Below, in pieces: positions 1 through 9,066 of a DNA stretch of 64,000 nucleotides (the stretch's first letter is position 1; every line of letters starts with the position of its first letter). The DNA comes from JAGVWJ01 sp964588555 (GTDB lineage: Archaea > Micrarchaeota > Micrarchaeia > Anstonellales > Bilamarchaeaceae). The notes beneath the pieces are model-generated. The model was not told the origin of the DNA, ran no database searches, and saw only the letters and a list, made by a program, of their open reading frames with translations. The position numbers were made by a program, and so were the translations under genes. The DNA lies in assembly GCA_964588555.1 (NCBI GenBank), contig CAZPPT010000007.1, positions 1-64,000 on the forward strand, given 5' to 3'.

Positions 1-308
1 TGATAATAAATAGCCATTTTTGTTGAATGCTCCCAGCAATTAGCGTAAATTGGAATGACCTTTGAAGTGTTCTCATCCAGCTGTTCGATTAAAATCTTCA
101 TGCACGTAGTTTTACCAGTTCCAGAAGGGCCATAGATGAATAAGTTGTTGCAGTTTCGCCCGTAAGTCATTGGATTGATCGCTGCTGCTATTTCCTTCAT
201 TTCTTTGGTTCGATGCAAGGCCTCTGTTGGTGTGTAATCTGGGAGGAGAGCATCCTCTTTGGCGATTATGGAATTAGAATCTTTATTTGAGTTGAAAAAG
301 CTGTCCAT
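1..308 (-). CDS. Orc1/Cdc6-type replication initiator, N-terminal part (runs off the left edge)
   Basis: The reverse strand reads from an ATG at 306-308 without a stop to the window edge, about 102 residues. It shows the start of an Orc1/Cdc6 AAA+ protein: a PDYTPTEALHR segment resembling the 'P..L..R..E' box before the ATPase core, then a Walker A motif IYGPSGTGKTT. Proteins of this family bind origins of replication and load the MCM helicase. The gene lies divergently to the restriction-modification cassette. It may be the chromosomal initiator or a copy carried by the integrated element; the sequence to the left would decide. The family call rests on the Walker A context, so it is good but not certain. 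Confidence 0.8.
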   Translation of the reverse strand, partial: MDSFFNSNKDSNSIIAKEDALLPDYTPTEALHRTKEMKEIAAAINPMTYGRNCNNLFIYGPSGTGKTTCMKILIEQLDENTSKVIPIYANCWEHSTKMAIYY

Positions 309-488
309 GGACTCCCAATGGAATTAGGTTGTATATGTTTAAATCTCTTTTGGCTTCAAACTTAGAAATTTCTGCGGAAATGAACTGTGTATTATTTTAT
401 AAGCTTAAGCAACTTACTATTATTTGGTAGATGATAATGAGTTATCTATCTGTAATACAACTATCAAAATGTAGTTGAGGTCAATTCA

Positions 489-2054
489 ATGGATACTCAA
501 GAAAAAACTAATGCCGAAAAATTTGGGCAAGTATTCACTTCCAAGAAGGTTGCTAGACTAATGGTTCAAATGTTGAGAACTACTACCAATCCCACATCTA
601 ATTATTTAGATCCGTGTTTAGGTAAAAATATTTTTTTTGAAGAATTAGAACGTTATAACGCGGGCAATCTAACTGGTATAGAAATAGACGATACTTTGAT
701 CGATAAAAAGATTACTGATTTTTATGCGGGCCAAAATCGAAACTTGATTATCGGTGATTTTTTTGATCTGCCCCTAACTAGCACATTTGATGCCATAATC
801 CTAAATCCACCGTACCTTCGTCAAGAACTGCTTAATTCCGAAATTAATGGTAAAAATAAAATTACACGTTTTGTTGAAGGTTGCGGGATAGATGTTTCCA
901 AAAAATCAAATTTATACATTTATTTTTTAATAAAATGTTTAAAACACCTAAAAGAAAACGGCACTCTGATCGCAATTGTCTATGATTCATGGTTATTCAC
1001 CGATTATGGCAAAATACTCAAACAAATTATAGAGAAAAATTATTCGCTTATTAAAGTTGTACATTTTCGACACAGTGCATTTGAAAATGTGAATGTTGGT
1101 GCTACAATAATACTTCTTAAAAACGCAAAAACACAACCTCCTGTTGAGTATTATTCATATGCTTCATCGTCGGAACTTTCAGAAGAACCCCAACTGGACA
1201 ACGCTAAATTACAGAAAGTTAAGTTAGAGGAGCTATTTAATATCTACAAATTAAATCATGGGGTAGTAGATTTCGATACAAATGTGTTCATTCAACTGCA
1301 AGATATTTCTTCACAACCTATTACTAGGGGGGTAGCAGCAATAGTTAATAAATATTTTATTTTCACTGATGATCGTTTCCCACCATATACTAAAAAAATA
1401 ATCAAAGATATTTCAATAATACGTAATTTCGAAGTAAATACTGATTTTAACTATCTCCTGGAAATCCCAACAGGACCAATTACCGATGCTCTAGTTAATT
1501 ACTTATCAAAAATAAAATCAGAGGTAACACAGAATCCGAATCAACATAAAAATTTGTTTAATCGTATAATGAAATATCCAATCTGGTATAAGATAAATGG
1601 TAAAAAAGGCGGCAACGTAATATTCAATTATTATTATAGAACGAATACACATTTCATTTATAATCCGACTAATTATATTGTGGCTGATAATTTCTATAAT
1701 CTAAGTATCGACCAGAACATCCCCCAAAATTTCTCTATACTAAATTCTACACTAACAAGATACGCACTGTTTAAATATGGGCGAAGCCAGGGGAGGGGTC
1801 TATTTAAAATTCAGTTAACTCAATTCAAATCGATCCCAGTGTTGGATGTAAAGCTACTTGATAAAATGACGAGAGATAAATTAGAGTGTTTGGGTAAATT
1901 ACTAATGAAATCGGATCGAAAAAAATCTGACCATATAATCGCAGAAATTGATGAAACCATAATTCAATTTTTGAATAGGTCACTTAATATAAATCTGACA
2001 GTTGCTAAGTTATTCGATGCGTTATCTCGTTTAAAGGATGATGAAAATGGTTAA
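489..2054 (+). CDS. N6-adenine DNA methyltransferase, Eco57I/TaqI-like class
   Basis: A 521-residue protein with an amino-methyltransferase core at the N terminus. Motif I is LDPCLGKN near residue 40, an acidic TGIEIDD strand follows, and the catalytic motif IV is NPPY at residues 106-109. The order (SAM-binding motif before NPPY) and the long C-terminal half, which would hold a target-recognition domain, fit the gamma-type N6-adenine methyltransferases of type I/IIG restriction systems. No nuclease motif is visible. The gene overlaps the next by 17 bases, so the two are probably translated together. Base composition is clearly more AT-rich than the core genes further right, which fits acquisition by transfer. 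Confidence 0.88.
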   Translation: MDTQEKTNAEKFGQVFTSKKVARLMVQMLRTTTNPTSNYLDPCLGKNIFFEELERYNAGNLTGIEIDDTLIDKKITDFYAGQNRNLIIGDFFDLPLTSTFDAIILNPPYLRQELLNSEINGKNKITRFVEGCGIDVSKKSNLYIYFLIKCLKHLKENGTLIAIVYDSWLFTDYGKILKQIIEKNYSLIKVVHFRHSAFENVNVGATIILLKNAKTQPPVEYYSYASSSELSEEPQLDNAKLQKVKLEELFNIYKLNHGVVDFDTNVFIQLQDISSQPITRGVAAIVNKYFIFTDDRFPPYTKKIIKDISIIRNFEVNTDFNYLLEIPTGPITDALVNYLSKIKSEVTQNPNQHKNLFNRIMKYPIWYKINGKKGGNVIFNYYYRTNTHFIYNPTNYIVADNFYNLSIDQNIPQNFSILNSTLTRYALFKYGRSQGRGLFKIQLTQFKSIPVLDVKLLDKMTRDKLECLGKLLMKSDRKKSDHIIAEIDETIIQFLNRSLNINLTVAKLFDALSRLKDDENG

Positions 2055-4836
2055 CCTGTGGTATGGTTCTGATGAAGTTTCAGATTTTCATCCAGTCGTA
2101 GAAAGTTGCTTAAACCAGGCGTTAGTTAAGGCAAAATTGGAAAACAAATACGTGATAAAACATCATTATGGGCAGTTTACCTCAGGCATACCAGATTTTG
2201 CGTTGCTAGATAAAAAAACCAATGATTTCGTTTGTATTATCGAGGTTAAAAAAACACCCTCAGATGTATTTTATTTTGGTTCAGGCTATCAATCTAAAAG
2301 TTATGTTGACGAACTTTTCCCCTTGAGATGGAAACCAAGCTACCAACCACATTTCTGTGTTACTAACATAGAAATAACTCAATTCTTTTGCTGGAGAAAA
2401 GGAGCATCACTAATTGGTTGTCTACTTGCTGGAAGTCCACGTGATTGCGGACAATTAGAAGAGGGGCAAAAATGTTTTGATCGATTCATTGATTCATTTT
2501 CCGATTATTTTATCAGTATCGATAAAGTAAAAGAACCCGAATTTAGTATGTGTTTGGAAGCGATATCAGAATCTTTCAATGAAACTTTTTACACAATTAG
2601 CAAAATTTTGGGGGTAAATCTTGTTAGAATCAACCGTCTTTTACAATCTGGTGACCAAATTAAGGAGAGTATAATATATGAACTTCTTAGATTTGCTTTT
2701 TACTATTATATAAAAGAAACATACCAACTAAATCGATCTCCGTATCATGACTACTTTAAAGAATTTAATATATCTAGTCAATCTAACCCAGAATTACTCA
2801 AAACTATTGATATGAATTTTTCTAAGGCTATGGAAATCGATTTTAAAGATATCTTAAAAAATTATGATAATCCCGGTGCTATAATCCCTGGTAAGTTACA
2901 AAAAGATAAAGAACTTCAAGTTGTATTTAGTAATTTTATCCGAACCCTCAATGACAATGCGGCACAAGGTATTCGAAAGAATAATAGTTTGATGCAATTT
3001 GTGTCCTTACTCACTGCAGAAATATATGACAAGGAAGAAATGCACTCTTTAGGAAAAATCATGTCTGATGAGATGCTTTCAAACATACTTGCGAAGTTTG
3101 CTATAACCTCAAAAGGGGATATGGTTATTGATCCGTGTTGTGGCGATGGCAATCTCTTAGTCTCAGCGTATAATCGATTAAGGTCTTTACACCCGAAATT
3201 TTCACATAATAAATTATTAAGCCAGCTATCTGGAGTCGAAATAGATGCGAATCTCATGCAACTTGCTGCGTTTAAGTTGGTATGCAATGAACTAGCGGGA
3301 GTTGATAAAAACACAGTTACTAACCTTCAAAATAAAGATTTATTCGATACTCTTGAAACTGAGAAATTCGATGCTTTAGTCATGAACCCCCCGTTCTTAA
3401 GAAACGAAGATGTGGCAACTACTATCAAAGAAAAATATTTAAAAAATATTGAAGCTACGAGTAAAACTACTTCTTTTATCAGAAATGCGGCTCAACCAAA
3501 TTTATATTTTTATTTCATTGAAAAAAGTATCTCTTTGTTGAAAAATGATGGTCGCGCAAGTGTCATTCTCATGACTAAATTTTTGAATAACAAAGATGGC
3601 ATGTATCTTAAATCATTTTTAGTGCCCCATCTTAAAGCAATAATTTCATACCCACCAAATTTCTTTAAGGGCTTTGCAGTTACAACTTGTATCATTTTAT
3701 TACAAAAAAATAGCAACAATAAAAATATTGCATTCTTACGAATAAAGGATACTAATTTACTTTCTGACTTGACTATGGTGAATGAGATCATTGAATCAAC
3801 TGAAAATATCGACACCACCAAATATTCAATAGTTCACATTCCTACAACAGTACTAAATCCTTCACAAAATTGGAGATTATACCTCATCGACCCCACCAAC
3901 AAATTCAGTGAATTTGAAAAGCTCGAAGTACTTAAATCAATAAATCATTATTTTGATAGTATCTTAAGAGGAAAGGCGGATAATTGCGGAGGTTCAAGTG
4001 TAATCTACCCTTATTCATCTAATAATCCACTATCCTCGCAAGTAGAACATATAGAACCTCAGTTTATTGGATTTGGAATGCAACGGAATAAAATCGAGGG
4101 GGGAAGACGAAAAATTATTTTAACTCCTGCTTGTCTTAATGCACAAAAAGGAATTCTCTTTCCAGCTAAGTATACTGTCTCTCCTAAATCGGGCGTTTCA
4201 ACTCAATTACGAGATTCAAGCGGGTTAGTTAATTATTGCACTGCGATGTCAGAATTGAAGATTAAATCCGAACCTATAAATGTACAGAAAGTCATGAATA
4301 GTGCTTTTAGTAGTATAGTAACGCCCCAGTTATTAATTCCAAGAGCAGATCGAGAAAAACATATCGTGTACTTTAACCCATATGAGACAAAACCGGTTCT
4401 TTTATCCACTAATTTCTTTTCTTTAAGCGGATTTATGAATCAAAATTCCAAACTAGATGGGAAGAAGCAATTACTTTTCATTACAGCATTTCTGAATTCT
4501 GTTTATGGACAAATCCAGTTCGAAATTCATGCTAATAACCAAGAGGGCATGAGAAAGTTAGAAGGTTTTATGATTGAGAAATTAAGAGTTCCAGATTTAA
4601 ACGTAATTACTAAAGAAGAATTAGAAAATGTAGTAAATGAACTAGAAAAATTAAACAGTATGAACGTCGATTACTTAGGAATTGAAAAAGAGAACCCAAG
4701 AAAAGGGCTTAATCTAGCTATTGCAAAGATACTTTATAGAATAAATAAAATGGGTTTTGATTCTCCAGACCATCTGAATGAACATTTCCAGAACTTTTTG
4801 AAAGAGATCGTGATCGATCGGACACATACTAAGTGA
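2038..4836 (+). CDS. Type IIG-like restriction enzyme: PD-(D/E)XK nuclease fused to N6-adenine methyltransferase
   Basis: A 932-residue fusion. The N terminus has a PD-(D/E)XK nuclease pattern: P52-D53 and E69-V-K71 in the context GIPDFALL and IIEVKKT. After a roughly 280-residue helical spacer comes a methyltransferase core with motif I VIDPCCGDG near residue 362, a GVEID acidic strand, and catalytic NPPF at 450-453. About 400 further residues should contain the target-recognition region. Such single-chain enzymes cut and methylate the same site. It lies between an m6A methyltransferase gene (17-base overlap) and an m5C methyltransferase gene (4-base overlap), so the three form one operon. 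Which strand or site each methyltransferase protects cannot be read from sequence. Confidence 0.87.
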   Translation: MMKMVNLWYGSDEVSDFHPVVESCLNQALVKAKLENKYVIKHHYGQFTSGIPDFALLDKKTNDFVCIIEVKKTPSDVFYFGSGYQSKSYVDELFPLRWKPSYQPHFCVTNIEITQFFCWRKGASLIGCLLAGSPRDCGQLEEGQKCFDRFIDSFSDYFISIDKVKEPEFSMCLEAISESFNETFYTISKILGVNLVRINRLLQSGDQIKESIIYELLRFAFYYYIKETYQLNRSPYHDYFKEFNISSQSNPELLKTIDMNFSKAMEIDFKDILKNYDNPGAIIPGKLQKDKELQVVFSNFIRTLNDNAAQGIRKNNSLMQFVSLLTAEIYDKEEMHSLGKIMSDEMLSNILAKFAITSKGDMVIDPCCGDGNLLVSAYNRLRSLHPKFSHNKLLSQLSGVEIDANLMQLAAFKLVCNELAGVDKNTVTNLQNKDLFDTLETEKFDALVMNPPFLRNEDVATTIKEKYLKNIEATSKTTSFIRNAAQPNLYFYFIEKSISLLKNDGRASVILMTKFLNNKDGMYLKSFLVPHLKAIISYPPNFFKGFAVTTCIILLQKNSNNKNIAFLRIKDTNLLSDLTMVNEIIESTENIDTTKYSIVHIPTTVLNPSQNWRLYLIDPTNKFSEFEKLEVLKSINHYFDSILRGKADNCGGSSVIYPYSSNNPLSSQVEHIEPQFIGFGMQRNKIEGGRRKIILTPACLNAQKGILFPAKYTVSPKSGVSTQLRDSSGLVNYCTAMSELKIKSEPINVQKVMNSAFSSIVTPQLLIPRADREKHIVYFNPYETKPVLLSTNFFSLSGFMNQNSKLDGKKQLLFITAFLNSVYGQIQFEIHANNQEGMRKLEGFMIEKLRVPDLNVITKEELENVVNELEKLNSMNVDYLGIEKENPRKGLNLAIAKILYRINKMGFDSPDHLNEHFQNFLKEIVIDRTHTK

Positions 4837-5960
4837 TTACTATGGCTAAGCAAAATATTTCTGTTGTGAGTTTATTTTCTGGTTGTGGTGGCCTAGATTT
4901 AGGATTTAAATGGGAGGAGTTTGACTTACTTTGGGCTAATGACAACATGAAAGATGCGTGCAATACCTATTCGAACAATATCGGCAAGCATATCTATTGT
5001 ATGAACATCAATGATGTTGATATAAGTCAAATCCCTAAAGCAGACGTGATTATTGGAGGACCACCTTGTCAAGGTTTCTCAGGTATTGGTAAACGAGATC
5101 CAAATGATATTCGTTCGGCATTAGTTTGGAATTATTTAGAAATAATTAAATATATCCAACCGAAAATATTCTTATTCGAAAATGTAACCGGGATACTATC
5201 TGCAAAAGCTGGAGATGGCACAAAGATTATAAATAATTTAATTTTATCTTTTAAGAAAATGGGGTATACACTTGATTTGCACGTGTTGAACTCAGCTGAT
5301 TATGGGGTTCCACAAAGAAGACGTCGGGTATTTATTGTTGGGAACCGTTTGGGGATTAATATACCTGCTCCGCTGCCGACCCATACTCCTTCTTGTGAGA
5401 ATGGATGTGATAAATGGATTTCTTCATTTGACGCAATCTCCGATCTTGGTGTTCCCAGTGATAGTGGGGTCACAAATTATACCAAACCCCCAGATTGTAA
5501 ATTTCAAATGATTATGAGAAAATCAAACCCAGGTGATACCGGATTGCATTTTACTCCATATGCTAGTAAAAAAGACCAAGAGATTATTAAGTGTGTACGA
5601 CCAGGTGGTAATTACCTGGATGTTCCAGATCACATCGCTACGAAAAGAATAATGTATTTCAAGAAAACTGGCGGTAGAACAACAACTTATGGTCGTTTGG
5701 ACCCGAAGATGCCGGCCCATACACTCAATACCTATTTTGATAGACCAAATATTGGTTGTAATATCCATTACGGAGAAGATAGAATGATAACCATACGTGA
5801 AGGTATGCGTTTACAATCATTTCCAGATGATTTTGTTATTTCTGCTTCGAATAAACGAAATTATTACATTCAAGTTGGCAATGCAGTTCCACCATTGTTA
5901 AGTAAAGTATGGGCAAAGCATATACGTACTATTTTTGAAAACAATTCATTTGATGTTTAA
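4833..5960 (+). CDS. DNA (cytosine-5) methyltransferase
   Basis: A 375-residue C5-cytosine methyltransferase with the canonical motifs in order: motif I SLFSGCGGLDLGF, motif IV GGPPCQGFSG with catalytic Cys79, motif VI FENV, motif VIII QRRRRVFIVG and motif X YIQVGNAVPP. It transfers a methyl group from S-adenosylmethionine to C5 of cytosine in a specific DNA site. The GTG start overlaps the stop of the upstream gene as GTGA; an ATG nine bases further in (4842) is an equally good start and would remove only three residues. It is the last gene of the restriction-modification operon and is AT-rich like its neighbours. Confidence 0.95.
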   Translation: MITMAKQNISVVSLFSGCGGLDLGFKWEEFDLLWANDNMKDACNTYSNNIGKHIYCMNINDVDISQIPKADVIIGGPPCQGFSGIGKRDPNDIRSALVWNYLEIIKYIQPKIFLFENVTGILSAKAGDGTKIINNLILSFKKMGYTLDLHVLNSADYGVPQRRRRVFIVGNRLGINIPAPLPTHTPSCENGCDKWISSFDAISDLGVPSDSGVTNYTKPPDCKFQMIMRKSNPGDTGLHFTPYASKKDQEIIKCVRPGGNYLDVPDHIATKRIMYFKKTGGRTTTYGRLDPKMPAHTLNTYFDRPNIGCNIHYGEDRMITIREGMRLQSFPDDFVISASNKRNYYIQVGNAVPPLLSKVWAKHIRTIFENNSFDV

Positions 5961-6152
5961 TCGCCTAATTATAACTCTAAAATCTCTCCTTTCAATCTCT
6001 ACCTTCTCCTGTTTCTGTACCCAGATTATCATCTTCAGGTACGCCCTAACCGTCATCGGATGAATCTTAGACGCTCTGCATAGTTTATTGAACGTGATAG
6101 GCTCGTGGCTGATGGTATCGAAAAGCTTCTCAAGAATTTTTTGCTGTACCAT
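5946..6152 (-). CDS. Small winged-helix DNA-binding protein
   Basis: A 68-residue protein beginning MVQQKILEKL, with a helix-turn-helix pattern (ITFNKLCRASKIHPMTVRAYL) followed by a short basic C-terminal strand region. The internal ATG was preferred over one 14 codons upstream because GGTG lies just before it and because the HTH unit begins there. It converges with and overlaps the end of the m5C methyltransferase gene by 15 bases, and lies downstream of the integrase gene on the same strand. A role as regulator or excision-control protein of the island is possible but is inference. Confidence 0.55.
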   Translation of the reverse strand: MVQQKILEKLFDTISHEPITFNKLCRASKIHPMTVRAYLKMIIWVQKQEKVEIERRDFRVIIRRLNIK

Positions 6153-6227
6153 ACCCACACCGCCAAGTATGGGCAGTTGGGATTTATAGCCCAAAACCAG
6201 CCGGGTTCATTTCCCGAGCAATTTCCG

Positions 6228-7382
6228 CTATCGTTGGCCTGTAATCATCTTCCTTGCTATGGCTATTCTCAATTCTTCGTCGTTGAAAACTTGTTCCATC
6301 AGCTTAACTGCATCTCTGGTTTTCATGTCCGCGTCCATAGCATCTTTGATATAGAATGCAATCCCGCATTGGGTACAAAACCTAGCCGTAGATGAGTTTT
6401 CACAGTTGCAGTTCTTACAAATAACCGGCTTCAGATCGCTTGCTGTTTCATTGCTCTTTTTCTCTATAATCCCTCGTTTCTCAAGCATTTTCTTATCAAC
6501 ATCTGCCCCGGACAAGTGAACGTAAGTGGCAGGCATACGAGAGCCGCCAGTCCATCCAAAAATGACCTTCAATTCTTGTTCAGTGAAGTCCTTTGCTAGA
6601 TGCGTGGCTCTGGAGTGCCTGAATAAGTGCGGATAAATTCTCTTGTTAAGCCCAGCTCGCCTTTTAGCCGCCTTCAAAATATTTGCCAAAGTCGCATGAT
6701 TTCCAAGGTTCTTGAATTTACCTCGCAACTCCAAAAACAAAGGAGCATTCGGATCTTTAGCGCGGGGATGATTATTAAGCCAAGTCTTCAAATCCGGTAC
6801 GCAATCAATTATTCTAACCCGTCTCATGCCTGTTTTTCCATCTAGGAGAATGACGGCTCCATATTCGTCAAATTTAACATCTTTCATCCGTAGCCCTATC
6901 AATTCCCCTGCTCTGCACCCACTTTCATAAAGAAGCAAAATCAAAGCCCTATCCCTCGGGTTTAACGCAGAATCAGCCAGGCTCTTTATTTCCTCTTGGC
7001 TGAGAATGTCTTCGGGTAGCTTCCGTTTCTCAAATCCGTGCGGTTTTATCCAGGAAACAGACTCTGGGTAGGTTCCATTGTAGAGCCATTTATAGAATGC
7101 TTTTACCGAGATCTTCAAACTGGGGCTTTTGTAGGCCTTCCAGACCTCAAAGAAATCGATCATATCCTTCTTTGTTATCTCTTTGAACTGTTTACCTGAA
7201 AAGTGCTTTGCAAGCTTTACGAGGCAAAAGAGGTACATATAACGCGCTCCTTCGCTCATGCCCTGGGCTGTCTTTTCTTGGTCAAATTCGGCCAAAGTCC
7301 GCTTATTATCCGGTGCGACGTCCTTCCAATTCACTTCGTTTTCAAAGAACCTTTTTGGGTTCCTTCCATATGTTAGTTTCAT
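6228..7382 (-). CDS. Tyrosine recombinase/integrase with C-terminal zinc ribbon
   Basis: A 384-residue phage-integrase-family recombinase. An N-terminal SAM-like core-binding domain (about 30-110) is followed by the catalytic domain with R157 (GCRAGEL), the H252-L-F-R255 box, W277 in the position of the second His, and the nucleophile Y287 (ATYVHLS). After the catalytic domain a CxxC...CxxC zinc ribbon (about 333-354; CKNCNC and CTQCGI) is appended, a feature seen in some archaeal integrases. It would catalyse site-specific integration and excision of the AT-rich island that carries the restriction-modification genes. Its upstream side abuts an inverted-repeat-rich region that may hold the attachment site. 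Confidence 0.9.
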   Translation of the reverse strand: MKLTYGRNPKRFFENEVNWKDVAPDNKRTLAEFDQEKTAQGMSEGARYMYLFCLVKLAKHFSGKQFKEITKKDMIDFFEVWKAYKSPSLKISVKAFYKWLYNGTYPESVSWIKPHGFEKRKLPEDILSQEEIKSLADSALNPRDRALILLLYESGCRAGELIGLRMKDVKFDEYGAVILLDGKTGMRRVRIIDCVPDLKTWLNNHPRAKDPNAPLFLELRGKFKNLGNHATLANILKAAKRRAGLNKRIYPHLFRHSRATHLAKDFTEQELKVIFGWTGGSRMPATYVHLSGADVDKKMLEKRGIIEKKSNETASDLKPVICKNCNCENSSTARFCTQCGIAFYIKDAMDADMKTRDAVKLMEQVFNDEELRIAIARKMITGQR

Positions 7383-7794
7383 GCCTGCCTGTCTGCTCGA
7401 AGTACTATTTATAGCTTGCCGAGCTGATTGACGAATTCTAGTTAGACTGTAAGACTATCACCACTCCACGAATGGAAAATAAGTTTGGGCTCGGGTTTCC
7501 CGAGCGTTTCCTTAGGAAACGAACCGTTAAACTCAGAATTAGTCGATTGCCTTAGTTTTCACTATAAGAATTCGTCATTAGCCTAAGTTTCTATGTTGGT
7601 CAGGCTAATGAAAACTACTCAGACCGCACATCAATCATCATTGTATCCTCAATCGAAACTGAGGATCCGAAACCGCAAATCGGCTCGGTGGGCCGTGGCC
7701 GTAAGGCTTAGGGCTTGACTCGGCGATCACCGTGGTCATCATCTTACCATATTCCTCAGCTTTCTCTTAAAAATGTACTCTTTCTTATTATTTT
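7383..7794. other. Structured non-coding region beside the integrase
   Basis: No convincing coding frame is visible in these 412 bases. They contain several perfect inverted repeats: TGACGAATTCT (7429-7439) with AGAATTCGTCA (7567-7577); GCTCGGG/CCCGAGC with a three-base loop (7489-7505); immediately next GTTTCC/GGAAAC with a three-base loop (7506-7520); TCATTAGCCT/AGGCTAATGA (7575-7584 and 7602-7611); and ATCCTCA/TGAGGAT (7645-7651 and 7660-7666). The region lies at the boundary between the integrase and a core gene, so an attachment region with recombinase-binding arms or a structured RNA gene are both possible. I could not match it to tRNA, SRP RNA or RNase P RNA. Confidence 0.5.
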
Positions 7795-8736
7795 ATGATT
7801 GAGAACCTCGTCATCCTCCTTATCTCCCTTGGCGTGCTTGCAAAGGCAAGTGAAAAGGTAGTCGAAAGCGCAGTTATCATATCTGATTATTTTAAGATAG
7901 GTAGTTTGGCTATAGGGTTTCTCCTTATCTCATTTGCGACCTCGCTTCCGGAGCTTTCAGTTTCAGTCATATCTGCCTCAAGCAACCAATCAAGCCTTGC
8001 CGTTGGAAACGCACTGGGCTCAAACATTGTCAATATCCTTCTCGTCATCGGCATTGCCGCCGCCCTTTACGAGGTGAAGGTAAAAAAAGATGGCTGGCTT
8101 GAGCCTGCAATTATCCTTGGCGCGGTATCGGTCGTCTCAATTTCGCTTATGCTTGTCTCCCATCTTGACTTTTTTGGCGGCCTTTTTCTTCTGGTGATCT
8201 TTGCCTTTTTCGTCTACTATATTACGAACCGCAAAAGTGCCGACCTCCATTCAAACAGCCCAACCAAAAAGGAAACGCTTGTTGCATTCATCTACTTTAG
8301 CGTCAGCATCCTTTTCGTTCTTGTCAGCGCCGGATTTGCAGTTGAAACAACGGTAAAGCTTGCTGAACTGCTTGGGTTTGCGAAAAGCTTTATCGGAAGC
8401 ACGCTTGTCGCAATCGGGACCTCGTTTCCTGAGCTTGCGATCGTCCTTCAGGCGGCACGGAAAAAGCAGTATAACCTTGCGCTTGGCGACATTATCGGCG
8501 CCTCAATAAACAACAGCACTATCGTGCTTGGTATTGCGGCCATTATTGCACCCATCACCTTTACGCGGGAGATCGTCGTGATCCTTGCGTTATTTTCCCT
8601 TATGGCAAACGTGATGCTTGTCTATATGCTTTACAAGCATAAGAAACTGGGTACGTTCCAGGGAGTCTTTTTCCTTTCAGTTTTTGTGATTTATCTTACC
8701 ATTCTTTTTGCAGTGCAGCTCCAAATTCGCGATTAA
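7795..8736 (+). CDS. Ca2+/Na+ (CaCA family) exchanger
   Basis: A 313-residue integral membrane protein with two homologous halves, each carrying the alpha-repeat of the CaCA superfamily: SFATSLPELSVSV with GNALGSNIVNILLVIG in the first half, and VAIGTSFPELAIVL with GDIIGASINNSTIVLGI in the second. The two repeats line the ion pathway and exchange Ca2+ against Na+ or H+. About ten hydrophobic segments are visible and the length is normal for the YrbG-like branch. It is the first core gene right of the island. The ion specificity is not readable from sequence. Confidence 0.92.
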   Translation: MIENLVILLISLGVLAKASEKVVESAVIISDYFKIGSLAIGFLLISFATSLPELSVSVISASSNQSSLAVGNALGSNIVNILLVIGIAAALYEVKVKKDGWLEPAIILGAVSVVSISLMLVSHLDFFGGLFLLVIFAFFVYYITNRKSADLHSNSPTKKETLVAFIYFSVSILFVLVSAGFAVETTVKLAELLGFAKSFIGSTLVAIGTSFPELAIVLQAARKKQYNLALGDIIGASINNSTIVLGIAAIIAPITFTREIVVILALFSLMANVMLVYMLYKHKKLGTFQGVFFLSVFVIYLTILFAVQLQIRD

Positions 8737-9035
8737 CCCTTCCGGCTTCTTTTTTTCCGCGGTAGCTTTCCCGTTGCAATCTCGTTTTCCACAAACGCAA
8801 AGAAAAGAACTTTCAGAAGGAAAAATCCCAGAAGGCCGCCAATGGGTATGCCAACGTAATAAATCGTATGGTCAGTGAAGATATACTTGTTTGGCGGAAA
8901 GATCGTGTTCCCGGGGTAAAAGCTCCAGTGGATGTCGAATATGAAAAGCGTAATCCCGCTTACTGCCATTGCGACAAATAAATAAAGGAGGTCTGCAATG
9001 ATCTCCTCCTTGCTTATCTTTGGCCGTGCGATCAT
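8733..9035 (-). CDS. Small membrane protein of unknown function
   Basis: A 100-residue protein starting MIARPKISKEE, with two or three hydrophobic segments (around residues 15-35, 62-85) and a very basic C-terminal tail (KLPRKKRSRKG). The start was set at the ATG at 9035; a longer frame would run into the uppP gene. Its end overlaps the end of the convergent exchanger gene by four bases. It lies downstream of uppP on the same strand and may be cotranscribed with it. I do not recognise a family. Confidence 0.6.
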   Translation of the reverse strand: MIARPKISKEEIIADLLYLFVAMAVSGITLFIFDIHWSFYPGNTIFPPNKYIFTDHTIYYVGIPIGGLLGFFLLKVLFFAFVENEIATGKLPRKKRSRKG

Positions 9036-9066
9036 GCATTCTGTTCGAAAAGAAACTTTAAAAGCA

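Noticed and set aside
489..5960. DISARM or BREX system
   Set aside because: The m5C and m6A enzymes alone resemble parts of these systems, but no DrmA/DrmB helicase, PglZ, BrxC or PLD nuclease gene is present beside them.
7640..7745. SRP RNA, RNase P RNA or a tRNA in the repeat-rich region
   Set aside because: None of the conserved cores of these RNAs could be found on either strand; only generic hairpins are visible.
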